A DNA stretch of 64,000 nucleotides from NCBI GenBank assembly GCA_002919265.1, contig PKEY01000077.1:1-64000 (forward strand), written 5' to 3'. How positions within the stretch are numbered: position 1 is the first letter of the stretch; each line of letters begins with the position of its first letter. The notes beneath the pieces are model-generated. The model did no database searches. It was not told the origin of the DNA and saw only the letters and a program-made list of their open reading frames with translations. Made by a program: the position numbers and the translations under genes. Shown in pieces: positions 33,683 through 40,938 of this stretch. Origin of the DNA: Hyphomicrobiaceae bacterium. Its GTDB lineage: Bacteria > Pseudomonadota > Alphaproteobacteria > Rhizobiales > Hyphomicrobiaceae.

Positions 33683-33698
33683 GTTTACCCAGGTAAAC
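33683..33698. promoter_or_regulatory. Palindromic site GTTTACC-CA-GGTAAAC
   Basis: A perfect 7-bp inverted repeat with a 2-bp spacer lies between the thiolase gene (downstream end) and the small helical gene (upstream). A very similar sequence, ATTACCCAGGTGAAC, is at about 41073-41087 upstream of the enoyl-CoA hydratase and S8 peptidase genes. The shared core TTACCCAGGT-x-AAC could be one regulator's binding site, possibly of TetR or GntR type; this is inference. Confidence 0.4.
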
Positions 33699-33744
33699 GC
33701 GCGAGGGCTGCAGCAGTCGCAACGTCATGACCGAAGGAGCTGGC

Positions 33745-34947
33745 TTACGCGGCCTCGAGCAGGAGACTGATGCCCTGCCCAACGCCGATGCACATGGTGC
33801 AGAGCGCGCGTTTGACCTTCCGCTCCTGAAGCTCGATGGCAGCTGTCAGTGCAAGGCGCGCGCCTGACATGCCAAGCGGGTGACCCAGCGCAATTGCGCC
33901 TCCGTTCGGGTTCACGTGCTCCGCGTCGTCGGGAAGGCCGAGCTGCCGGGTAACCGCCAATGCCTGAGCGGCGAAGGCTTCGTTGAGCTCGATGAGGTCG
34001 AAATCCGAGATTTTCAGGCCAAGCCGCTCCATGAGTTTGCGCGTCGCGGGTGCCGGGCCGATGCCCATAATCCGGGGCGGCACGCCGGCGGTCGCTGTGG
34101 CGACAACCTTGGCCAGTGGCTTCAATCCATACTTCTCGACGGCAGCATCGGAGGCGACAAGCAGGGCCGCCGCGCCGTCGTTGACGCCGGATGCATTGCC
34201 CGCTGTCACGGTGCCGCCCGGGCGGAAAGGCGTTGGTAGGGCGGCAAGCTTCTCCAGCGTGGTCTCACGCGGGTGCTCGTCCTTATCGACGATTATGGGA
34301 TCGCCCTTCCGCTGGGGGATTGAGACCGGCGCGATCTCCTTTGCCAATCGGCCATTTTTCTGGGCTGCTGCCGCCCGCATCTGGGAGCGATAGGCGAAGG
34401 CGTCCTGATCCGCGCGCGAAACCGAAAACTCCTCGGCCACATTCTCGGCGGTCTCCGGCATGGAATCGACGCCGTAAGCTTCCTTCATGCGTGGGTTGAT
34501 GAACCGCCAGCCGATAGTCGTGTCAAAGATCTCAGCCTGCCGCGAAAAGGCTTCGGTCGCTTTGCCCATGACGAACGGGGCCCGCGACATGCTTTCGACG
34601 CCGCCGGCGATGATGACCTCTGCCTCGCCCGTGCGGATGGCCCGAGCCGCTTGAGACAGGGCTTCCAACCCAGATCCGCACAACCGATTGACGGTTACGC
34701 CGGGGATGTCTGTCGGTAACCCGGCAAGCAGCGCCGACATGCGCGCCACGTTGCGGTTGTCCTCACCGGCCTGATTGGCGCAGCCGAAAATGACGTCGTC
34801 GATAGCCGTGGCAGGAACGCTCGATACGCGCGCCATGAGTTCGCGAATAACGTGCGCGCCAAGATCATCAGGGCGCACACTCGACAGACTGCCGCCATAC
34901 CGCCCGATCGGTGTACGAACTCCGGCGACAAGATAGGCTGGGCGCAT
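33745..34947 (-). CDS. pcaF: 3-oxoadipyl-CoA thiolase
   Basis: A thiolase of about 400 residues. The nucleophilic cysteine is in VNRLCGSGLEALSQAA, with a second site at CTMCIGVGQG and the histidine motif GGAIALGHPLGMSG. The segment RFINPRMKEAYGVDSMPETA is characteristic of 3-oxoadipyl-CoA thiolases (PcaF/PaaJ) and is absent from most acetoacetyl-CoA thiolases. It would cleave 3-oxoadipyl-CoA to succinyl-CoA and acetyl-CoA, the last step of phenylacetate or beta-ketoadipate degradation. Two adjacent ATGs could start; the second is better spaced from GGAG. It sits about 17 bp from the paaI gene. Confidence 0.92.
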   Translation of the reverse strand: MRPAYLVAGVRTPIGRYGGSLSSVRPDDLGAHVIRELMARVSSVPATAIDDVIFGCANQAGEDNRNVARMSALLAGLPTDIPGVTVNRLCGSGLEALSQAARAIRTGEAEVIIAGGVESMSRAPFVMGKATEAFSRQAEIFDTTIGWRFINPRMKEAYGVDSMPETAENVAEEFSVSRADQDAFAYRSQMRAAAAQKNGRLAKEIAPVSIPQRKGDPIIVDKDEHPRETTLEKLAALPTPFRPGGTVTAGNASGVNDGAAALLVASDAAVEKYGLKPLAKVVATATAGVPPRIMGIGPAPATRKLMERLGLKISDFDLIELNEAFAAQALAVTRQLGLPDDAEHVNPNGGAIALGHPLGMSGARLALTAAIELQERKVKRALCTMCIGVGQGISLLLEAA

Positions 34948-34964
34948 CATTTCACTCCGATTTG

Positions 34965-35399
34965 TTACGAAAGAATAGTTCCGAGGATCGTTCGCGAATG
35001 GCCGCGAAATTCGGCGATGACTGTGCCGTCGTCAGTTCGGACGGTGACGTCGTAGATACCGCTGCGCTCGCCGCGATGGCGTTCCTGCGCCTCGGCAATG
35101 AGCCGCATGCCAACACGCGCCGGCGTAATGAATGTCACTGAGCAGTGTTGAGCGACCGTGCGCTGGCCGTGGGAATTGCAGGCATAACCGAAAGCGCTAT
35201 CAGCCAGCGTGAAGATAAGGCCGCCGTGGCACGTCCCATGTCCGTTGGTCATGTTTTCGCGGACGAGCATCGCTACACGCGCAAAACCGGGCCCAGAGTC
35301 GAGCAATTCCATGTCGAGCCCACGGCTGGCATTGTCCTCTGCCAAAAGGGCCTCAACGCAGCGGCGAGCGAAAGCTATGGCGTCCGGGCTTTCGTCCAT
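34965..35399 (-). CDS. paaI: Phenylacetyl-CoA-pathway thioesterase PaaI
   Basis: A 144-residue hotdog-fold thioesterase. The active-site helix segment NGHGTCHGGLIFTLADSAFG with its aspartate, and the following ACNSHGQRTVAQHCSVTFI, match hydroxyphenylacetyl-CoA thioesterase PaaI. The start MDESPDAIAF was chosen because upstream residues are not conserved. PaaI releases CoA from dead-end intermediates and protects the pathway. It is directly upstream of the 3-oxoadipyl-CoA thiolase, in the same direction; other paa genes are at 41.3-43.6 kb, and the ring epoxidase genes are not in the window. Confidence 0.93.
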   Translation of the reverse strand: MDESPDAIAFARRCVEALLAEDNASRGLDMELLDSGPGFARVAMLVRENMTNGHGTCHGGLIFTLADSAFGYACNSHGQRTVAQHCSVTFITPARVGMRLIAEAQERHRGERSGIYDVTVRTDDGTVIAEFRGHSRTILGTILS

Positions 35400-35450
35400 T
35401 GCAGGCGCATTCCTTACTTTGAACCCGAGAGAGGTTCGGGGTCTGGGCAA

Positions 35451-35467
35451 GTGATAGGAGCTATCAC
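35451..35467. promoter_or_regulatory. Palindrome upstream of paaI
   Basis: GTGATAG-GAG-CTATCAC, a perfect 7-bp inverted repeat with 3-nt spacer, is 52-68 bp upstream of the paaI start, where an operator would be expected. The regulator is unknown. Confidence 0.5.
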
Positions 35468-35540
35468 GCCTCGTGTGCAAGCCTGCCGGGCCGAAGCTCA
35501 TACTCTAGAGACAATCAGCTCCGCTTTTGCTGTAGAGCGC

Positions 35541-36170
35541 CTACTGGAGCGCGGAACGCCAGGCTTCCATCAGCTTTCGCGCGTCCTCCTGCGTCTGATC
35601 GGCCGACTTTCCGGGCTTGTAGAGGGTCGAACCGATGCCAAAGCCGGCGGCCCCGGCTGCCAAGTAGGCCGCCATGTTCTGAGCGCCGATACCCCCGACG
35701 GGCAGTAGCCGAACGGAAGCGGGCAGCACCGCCCGCAGCGCTTTCACAACAGCCGGTGAAATTGCTTCAGCAGGAAACAGCTTCAGCGCATCGGCTCCGG
35801 CCGCTAAGGCAGCGAATGCCTCAGTCGGTGTGGCGACGCCTGGAACGCATGCGAGACCGCGCTTTTTGGAAGCAGCGATCACGGCTGGATCGGAGTGCGG
35901 CATGACGATGAGCCGGCCTCCCGCTTGCGCGACTTCATCTACAGCCGCCGGCGAAAGCACCGTTCCCGCTCCGATCAACGCTTGGTCTCCAAAGCGATTG
36001 GCCAGAATGCGTATCGAGTCGTAGGGATCCGGCGAATTGAGGGGAACCTCGATAATGCGAAGACCCTCCTCGATGAGCGCACTTCCGATCGCTTCGCATT
36101 CCGCGGGTGTGATCCCCCGGAGGATCGCCACGAGGGGGCATTCAGAAAGGGCAGTATCCAAGTCGATCAT
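35541..36170 (-). CDS. dgoA: 2-dehydro-3-deoxy-6-phosphogalactonate aldolase
   Basis: A 209-residue KDPG/KDPGal-type class I aldolase. SECPLVAILRGITPAECEAI contains the conserved Glu region, GAGTVLSPAAVDEVAQAGG, and the Schiff-base lysine is in GADALKLFPAE. The short length and the 4-bp overlap with the galactonokinase gene (ATGA) identify it as DgoA of the De Ley-Doudoroff galactonate route (KDPGal to pyruvate and glyceraldehyde-3-phosphate) rather than KDPG aldolase. It ends about 140 bp before paaI's upstream region. Confidence 0.93.
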   Translation of the reverse strand: MIDLDTALSECPLVAILRGITPAECEAIGSALIEEGLRIIEVPLNSPDPYDSIRILANRFGDQALIGAGTVLSPAAVDEVAQAGGRLIVMPHSDPAVIAASKKRGLACVPGVATPTEAFAALAAGADALKLFPAEAISPAVVKALRAVLPASVRLLPVGGIGAQNMAAYLAAGAAGFGIGSTLYKPGKSADQTQEDARKLMEAWRSALQ

Positions 36171-37096
36171 CCTGCCGACTCCAATAGTCCAGCGGCCTGG
36201 GCAATCCGCAAATGTCCGGCGACAACACTACGCTCAGGGCCGCGGTTCCAGACCAATCCAAGCGCATTCGCCGCTTTGCCATAGCGGTCCGTCAGCTCAT
36301 TGCTTCCAAAGATCGTGATGGTCTGACCCGGCCGCGCTGCGGCCAGGATCTCTGCGCCGATCAATAGGCCGGAGAGGTAGTCCGGCAACTCTTCGCCTGG
36401 CAGCAGGTGGAACAGGCCCAATGTGCGGACGCTGAAAAGCTGGTGGAGAAGAGCGCCAGCAGAGGCGGCACCTTGCCTTCGGGCAGCCTCGACGCCTTTT
36501 AGAAAACCCTCTCCTTTCGGTTGGCCATCTTTCATCAGGCGCCCGAGAATCGTGTGATTTTTCAGGGCGCCGTAAACTTCCCCGGTCATGTAGGTGGAAA
36601 AACCGGTAATCGTGCCGTTCTCCACGGTCACCCATTTTGAGTGGGTTCCTGGAAGCACGAATGTGGTGCGCTCTGAGGGATTGGAGGCCATTGCCCCGAT
36701 GATTTGCGCTTCCTCTCCGCGCATGACGTCTGGGGCTTCACCGGGCGGCACATGATCTAATCCGGGGACGAGATGAACCGCACCGAGACCTTCTACGTCG
36801 AATTTGATTAGCGCCGCGGCGATGTCTCCGATACTCGCTGGACAACGCACATAAGGCGCCTCGACCCATCCCTGTCGGCTGCCGATCATGCCCGACATGA
36901 TGACGGTCAGCGGCCCGTGCTCTTCGAGCCAGCGCCCGACGGCATTCCTCAGAACATCGGCGAAATTGCCGTCTTTGACGGCCAGGATGCCGCTGGGCTG
37001 CTCGACCTCATCGAGAACAATGCCTCGGGAATTGGCGAGATAGGCGCGGAAATTGGTCGTGCCCCAGTCGACAGCAATCAAGCGCGGTTCCGGCAT
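36167..37096 (-). CDS. dgoK: 2-dehydro-3-deoxygalactonokinase
   Basis: A 309-residue kinase. It opens PRLIAVDWGTTNFRAYL with an ASKHA-like phosphate loop, and has MSGMIGSRQGWVEAPY and FVLPGTHSKWV, hallmarks of DgoK. It phosphorylates 2-dehydro-3-deoxy-galactonate at C6 before cleavage by DgoA. It is cotranscribed with dgoA (4-bp overlap). No galactonate transporter, dehydratase or regulator is adjacent. The upstream DNA (37097-37250) contains a long stem-loop that probably belongs to the preceding gene. Confidence 0.95.
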   Translation of the reverse strand: MPEPRLIAVDWGTTNFRAYLANSRGIVLDEVEQPSGILAVKDGNFADVLRNAVGRWLEEHGPLTVIMSGMIGSRQGWVEAPYVRCPASIGDIAAALIKFDVEGLGAVHLVPGLDHVPPGEAPDVMRGEEAQIIGAMASNPSERTTFVLPGTHSKWVTVENGTITGFSTYMTGEVYGALKNHTILGRLMKDGQPKGEGFLKGVEAARRQGAASAGALLHQLFSVRTLGLFHLLPGEELPDYLSGLLIGAEILAAARPGQTITIFGSNELTDRYGKAANALGLVWNRGPERSVVAGHLRIAQAAGLLESAG

Positions 37097-37214
37097 AAGA
37101 GGAAGACTATCAGGACTTCTGGTTTCGTCCCTCTATAGCGCCGGATGACCCCGCGCGCATCCGGTACCTTCCATTTTACTAGGGCGCAGCAGGCGCTCAC
37201 GACGGTAAGTTTGC

Positions 37215-37243
37215 GCGTGCAGCCGGTTAGATCGGCTGCACGC
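37215..37243 (-). terminator. 11-bp perfect stem-loop after the repeat-protein gene
   Basis: GCGTGCAGCCG and CGGCTGCACGC pair perfectly around a 7-nt loop, 7 bp after the stop of the repeat-containing gene. No T-run follows on the minus strand (the plus strand has TTTAG), so termination may be weak or the stem may stabilise the 3' end of the operon transcript. Confidence 0.5.
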
Positions 37244-37250
37244 TTTAGCT

Positions 37251-37982
37251 TCAGGCTTGGCCGGCAGCTGCGGAAATCATCACTTCTTCCGAGAAGTGCT
37301 CGCTTCCGGCTTCGTTGATGTACCGCCGCAGGCCTTTGACGAAATCGATAAGCTCCAGCTGAACGATCGTTGCGCTCACCGAGTCGTCACTGCAAAGCCG
37401 ATGCATGGCGTGCATTGCGGCTTCGCTGGTGTAGCCCCAGATTGTCTTGAACGTCGCACCTGCAGCCTCGTCGTTGCCGGCAACCCGATAGGTGCCGCCA
37501 TACCGCACGCCCTTGAGCTCGGCATCACCGGACATACGACCTTCGCTGAGGAGAATTTCTCGCGTTGCGAGCCAGCCGGTGAAATCCTCTGCGTCCGTCA
37601 CACGATAGCGCCACGTCACGACGACGGGCGAAATCATGATGCGCTTTTTCAGAAGCTCTTCTGCGTAGGCCCCCAGCATGTAGGGGTTAAACGGAACGCT
37701 GAGACCGGTTCTTACCTGAAAATTGACGGGCTCAGCGCGTGGCTGGGCGCCTTCGGCTCCACGCGTCATATAATTCGAAAACGGAACACTCAAACCCGTA
37801 CGAACCTGAAAATTGACTGATTCGGCAGACGGCGCTTCAGAACCCACCCGTTCAATCATGTAGTTCGAAAATGGAACGCTCAGACCGGTGCGAACCTGGA
37901 AATTGATAGGTTGTGCTTCCGGCGTTGGCACAATAGCAGCCGCCTGGAACTGTCGCGCAAGCCTCTCGCGATAGGAAGTCAT
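37251..37982 (-). CDS. Repeat-containing putative RiPP precursor fused to a C-terminal domain
   Basis: A 243-residue protein with no family I recognise. Residues 26-42, 56-72 and 86-102 are near-identical copies of [I/V]NFQVRTGLSVPF-x-x-YM, spaced exactly 30 residues apart. The linkers between copies are variable and rich in Ala, Glu, Gly and Pro. Repeats 1 and 2 have SN before YM; repeat 3 has NP. The C-terminal 140 residues (from about 103) are a mixed alpha/beta, apparently globular region with RIMISPVVVTWRYRVTDAED and a helix-rich middle, resembling a small dimeric alpha-beta fold. The ATG is preceded by a strong GAGGAGG ribosome-binding site. It is the last gene of the S8 peptidase-radical SAM-PqqD operon, 79 bp after the PqqD gene. 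I infer a multi-core precursor whose repeats are modified by the radical SAM enzyme; this is unproven. Confidence 0.6.
   Translation of the reverse strand: MTSYRERLARQFQAAAIVPTPEAQPINFQVRTGLSVPFSNYMIERVGSEAPSAESVNFQVRTGLSVPFSNYMTRGAEGAQPRAEPVNFQVRTGLSVPFNPYMLGAYAEELLKKRIMISPVVVTWRYRVTDAEDFTGWLATREILLSEGRMSGDAELKGVRYGGTYRVAGNDEAAGATFKTIWGYTSEAAMHAMHRLCSDDSVSATIVQLELIDFVKGLRRYINEAGSEHFSEEVMISAAAGQA
37677..37907 (-). repeat. Three 90-bp-spaced coding repeats in the putative precursor gene
   Basis: Repeat 1 is at 37857-37907, repeat 2 at 37767-37817 and repeat 3 at 37677-37727, each 51 bp with 39 bp between them. Repeats 1 and 2 differ at 8 synonymous positions out of 17 codons but by only one conservative residue (Ile/Val). 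Repeat 3 changes two further codons (SN to NP). High synonymous divergence with constant protein sequence shows selection on the peptide rather than a recent duplication. Confidence 0.95.
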
Positions 37983-38061
37983 GACCCCTCCTCAATCTGT
38001 CTGCATGGTGGATCTTTTTTTCATGGGCGCTTCAGACGCGCCTCTTGCATCGCGCAGTCGT

Positions 38062-38349
38062 TCATTCGACGGCGCTGATGATGTTGCGGTTCAGGAGCTC
38101 GGTGAAACCGGAATGAAACTGCGCTTTCGCCTTGTCCCGACCGATCTTCGGCCCGACAGTTGCAACGTAGTCCGCTTCGATCTGTTGAAATGGCCGCCCA
38201 TCGCACAGTTCGACGATGAACCAGGCACTAGCGTTGAGGTCGTAGATTTCCGGATCGTCAGGCGTGAACGCATAGCAGCGCCCCCACTCCTCGAACCGCC
38301 TCAACACGACGTTATTCGCTTTCGCGTAGCAGCCGTTCCGGGAGAGCAC
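38062..38349 (-). CDS. PqqD-like peptide chaperone (RiPP recognition element)
   Basis: A 95-residue protein. It reads through FEEWGRCYAFTPDDPEIYDL, then LNASAWFIVELCDGRPFQQI with the characteristic LCDGR of PqqD proteins, and ends with FTELLNRNIISAVE (helical C-terminus). PqqD-type proteins bind the leader peptide of a radical-SAM-modified substrate and present it to the enzyme. The start is GTG preceded by GAAGGAG at 9 nt; this lies inside the 3' end of the radical SAM gene (38-bp overlap, different frame). It is not seen in databases I know under this exact context. The arrangement rSAM-PqqD-precursor is the order of classical PQQ-like RiPP loci. Confidence 0.8.
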   Translation of the reverse strand: MLSRNGCYAKANNVVLRRFEEWGRCYAFTPDDPEIYDLNASAWFIVELCDGRPFQQIEADYVATVGPKIGRDKAKAQFHSGFTELLNRNIISAVE

Positions 38350-39358
38350 GGAGGTCCACTCCTTCGTTGGTGTGCACACAATAGGGATCTGGTGCCGACC
38401 AGCGGCCGTGGAAGGCGTATGCCGTTGCGCGACAGCCGCCGAAAGTGCCCTGGGTCGCTGAGCATTCCGGGCACGCTTTTTCGACCGCGTTAGAGCGCAG
38501 CTCGCGGTAAAGCGGATGGTTCCAGGTTTCGACGAATGGCGTTTCGAGAATATTCCCGTAATTGACGTACTCGCGCAAATACGGGCAGCCAATGGAATCG
38601 CCGTGTGGGCTGACGGCAGCGTTCTGCCAACAGCAATTTCCGTCGCGCGGATGCCAAGACTGCATGAGCTGCACGCCCGGCGGAACTTTGAGGCTGTGCA
38701 GGGCACTCATCATCTCATCAAGGGAAAGCGACAGCTCAGCCCAATTCCGCTTCGCGCGTCCGAGAGGGTAAAGCCGCAGAATACCGACCTGGTCGCAACT
38801 AAGCTCGGCGGCGAGATCGAGATAGCGCTGCAGATGCTGATAGTTCTTTCGCGAAAGTATGCCGAGGATGGTAACTTTCAGGCCGGCCGCAAGGGCATTG
38901 CGGATGCCGTTGATAGCGGCATCAAAACTGCCCGGGGTGCCAGTTAACTCGTCCTGTATTTCGGGAATGGCAGCGAAGAGATCGACATATAGACGACCGA
39001 CGCCGAATGTCTTGAGACGTTCGGCGCGTGCGGCATCGATCAGCGTGCCATGCGTCCGAATGGCGACATAGAGGCGCCGATTGCAATGGGCCAGGATTTC
39101 TTCGAAATCTGCCCTATGGAAGGGCTCGCCACCTTCAAAGAATATGTGCAAGAAATCTTCTGCGACGAGTTGATCGATAAAGCCCTTCCATTGCTCGGTC
39201 GTGAGCTCCGGGCGCTTGCTTGAGCCGCAGTCTGCGTAGCAAAGCATGCAGTCCATGCTGCAAGTTTGAGTGACGCAGATTGTCAATTTGAAAGGCTTTT
39301 CAAGCTTGGGGACGCGCTGGGGTGCAGCCACGTTCCCAATGCGAACGATTTCGTTCAC
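38312..39358 (-). CDS. Radical SAM/SPASM-domain enzyme
   Basis: A 348-residue enzyme. The radical SAM [4Fe-4S] motif is CSMDCMLC (C33, C37, C40; C-x3-C-x2-C), followed by GGEP (76-79) for SAM binding. The C-terminal SPASM region has cysteines near 242, 243, 258, 296, 299, 309 and 327, including CPECSATQGTFGGC, which would bind auxiliary Fe-S clusters. SPASM enzymes install cross-links or other C-C, C-S or C-N bonds in peptides. The GTG start overlaps the TGA of the upstream peptidase gene (GTGA), so translation is coupled; a longer in-frame ATG upstream lies inside the peptidase gene and was rejected. Confidence 0.88.
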   Translation of the reverse strand: MNEIVRIGNVAAPQRVPKLEKPFKLTICVTQTCSMDCMLCYADCGSSKRPELTTEQWKGFIDQLVAEDFLHIFFEGGEPFHRADFEEILAHCNRRLYVAIRTHGTLIDAARAERLKTFGVGRLYVDLFAAIPEIQDELTGTPGSFDAAINGIRNALAAGLKVTILGILSRKNYQHLQRYLDLAAELSCDQVGILRLYPLGRAKRNWAELSLSLDEMMSALHSLKVPPGVQLMQSWHPRDGNCCWQNAAVSPHGDSIGCPYLREYVNYGNILETPFVETWNHPLYRELRSNAVEKACPECSATQGTFGGCRATAYAFHGRWSAPDPYCVHTNEGVDLRALPERLLRESE

Positions 39359-40938
39359 GCCGCCACCTTTTCCATTGAATGCCGCAAAGTGATCGGACCA
39401 TAGCCGAAACGCGGGTCCCACATCGTCCTTCGATCAGGTGGGCAAAGGCACTGGGCCCAATGCTCCTGGTCGTAAGGTTGTTCCGCGGGAATTTGCTGCA
39501 TCTGAAGCGCCACCAGGCCCGAGGTCAGCGCCGCGGCAACGCTTGTTCCGCTGGATTCGGCGAAGCCCGATGATTTTGAACGCGCGCCCCAAATTCGATG
39601 ACCGGGTGCTGTCACAAGAGGCGCTCTGAAATTGGACCACGGCAGTGGCCCGAGACTGGAAAAAGGAAAAGGCGCTACAGCTTCCTTTCGGAGGTGATCG
39701 TACGCGCCGACGACAATTGCTCCCGGAGCACCTGAAAGACAGGAAAGCGTTGACGTAGGATGGCTGGGATAAAGCGTTGAACGGTTCCCTGGCCCATCAT
39801 CTCGCTCGAGCCAAGCGTGCAACACTGCCACCCCACTGGTTTCGGTCGCGGCGCACCGAACGGTGAAAACGACCTCGTCGGAGTCATTGGGCCACGCAGA
39901 TTTCGGGAAGAATGGCGGATGCAGTAGGATGCGTGCGCGAGAGAGGGGATCTCGGGCATTCGGCACATGATCGGCGATGCCGATACGGACATCCCCCAAC
40001 TTGATGCTGTGTGTCTGGCCGGGAGAGATCGTTTGCGAAAGCGGCGTGCCATGCAATTCGAGGCCAATTAAGATGGGTGCTTTGGCGCGGTACCAGATTT
40101 CCAGTTTGTTTTGCGTAAGATCGGTGCGGAACATCCGCCAGGCAAATGAGAGCGGCTGACCCGGCTCGACGACCCCGCTGAAATGCCCTTCCTCCAAGCC
40201 AGCGTTGCCAGCGCTGATTACGACAGCGCAGGGAAAACGGTCGAAACGCGCACGAGCCAGAACTTGGGATATTTTCTGCTCGACAGGCGATTTCCCGTCA
40301 TGGGCTCCGGCATAAGCACCGATACTGAGGTTGATGACGAGCCCGCGCGCACGAATTCTCCGCGCACGATCGTAGATGTATTCGAGGGCAGAACTAATCT
40401 GCTCGGCTTCGTCGTAGTTGCGCCAGCCCGACCAAGTAGGTTCCGCCTCTGGTCTCCATGAGATCCAGGTTGGCGTGCCGCGCTCATCTTCCTCCTTCCA
40501 ATGATGGTCGAGGAGGCCGACTTGCACAGCGATCAACTCGGCTGCAGGCGCGACACCACGGAATCCGGCAATTGCGCTGCCGGCTGCAGCAGAGGCGATA
40601 AAAGTGCCGTGGGCGCCCTGACCTACACCGGCGCGGCCGAAATAATTGGCGTGTGGATCGTAGACTTTATCAACCGGCTCTCGGGATTGGCGCTCCTCCG
40701 CGATTGTGATCAAGCGGTCGATCTCATCACCATCGAACTCACGGCCTGTATTTTGATCCCAGAGATAGCGAAATCGCGATCTGCCGCTGGCAAGGTCTCG
40801 AAAACACGAATGCAGGATGTCGAAGCCGTAGTCGACGAATCCGATCGCGACCCCGCGCCCGTCAAGGCCGGTCTCCAGCGGTGGCACCCCTAGGTGGTAG
40901 AGAGCACGTGCGTTGAAGGATTGCGCACGGTTTGCCAT
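39355..40938 (-). CDS. Cytoplasmic subtilisin-like (S8) peptidase
   Basis: A 527-residue S8-family serine protease. The catalytic triad is Asp36 (FVDYGFDILHS), His110 (GAHGTFIASAAAG) and Ser466 (SGTSVAAALTSG), with the oxyanion-hole region VVISAGNAGLEEG. A roughly 180-residue insertion between His and Ser contains a beta-rich domain (LSFAWRMFRTDLTQN, HAWLERDDG). No signal peptide or propeptide is seen. The ATG giving MANRAQSF follows GGAG at 7 nt and is preferred to one six codons upstream. As the first gene of the operon, before the radical SAM, PqqD and repeat-protein genes, it is the likely maturation protease that cuts the modified peptide from its precursor. This role is inferred from context. 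Confidence 0.88.
   Translation of the reverse strand: MANRAQSFNARALYHLGVPPLETGLDGRGVAIGFVDYGFDILHSCFRDLASGRSRFRYLWDQNTGREFDGDEIDRLITIAEERQSREPVDKVYDPHANYFGRAGVGQGAHGTFIASAAAGSAIAGFRGVAPAAELIAVQVGLLDHHWKEEDERGTPTWISWRPEAEPTWSGWRNYDEAEQISSALEYIYDRARRIRARGLVINLSIGAYAGAHDGKSPVEQKISQVLARARFDRFPCAVVISAGNAGLEEGHFSGVVEPGQPLSFAWRMFRTDLTQNKLEIWYRAKAPILIGLELHGTPLSQTISPGQTHSIKLGDVRIGIADHVPNARDPLSRARILLHPPFFPKSAWPNDSDEVVFTVRCAATETSGVAVLHAWLERDDGPGNRSTLYPSHPTSTLSCLSGAPGAIVVGAYDHLRKEAVAPFPFSSLGPLPWSNFRAPLVTAPGHRIWGARSKSSGFAESSGTSVAAALTSGLVALQMQQIPAEQPYDQEHWAQCLCPPDRRTMWDPRFGYGPITLRHSMEKVAA

Noticed and set aside
37677-37907. CRISPR-like interpretation of the three spaced repeats
   Set aside because: Repeats differ at many third codon positions, are in frame, and are too few; they are coding repeats.
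38062-38706. 214-residue protein including the PqqD region
   Set aside because: The first 119 residues are antisense-like readthrough of the radical SAM gene in another frame; the PqqD family starts at the GTG at 38349.
37251-40938. Quinohemoprotein amine dehydrogenase maturation locus
   Set aside because: The rSAM-plus-subtilisin pairing is similar, but no QhpA/B/C subunits are present and the repeat protein has no cysteine in its repeats.
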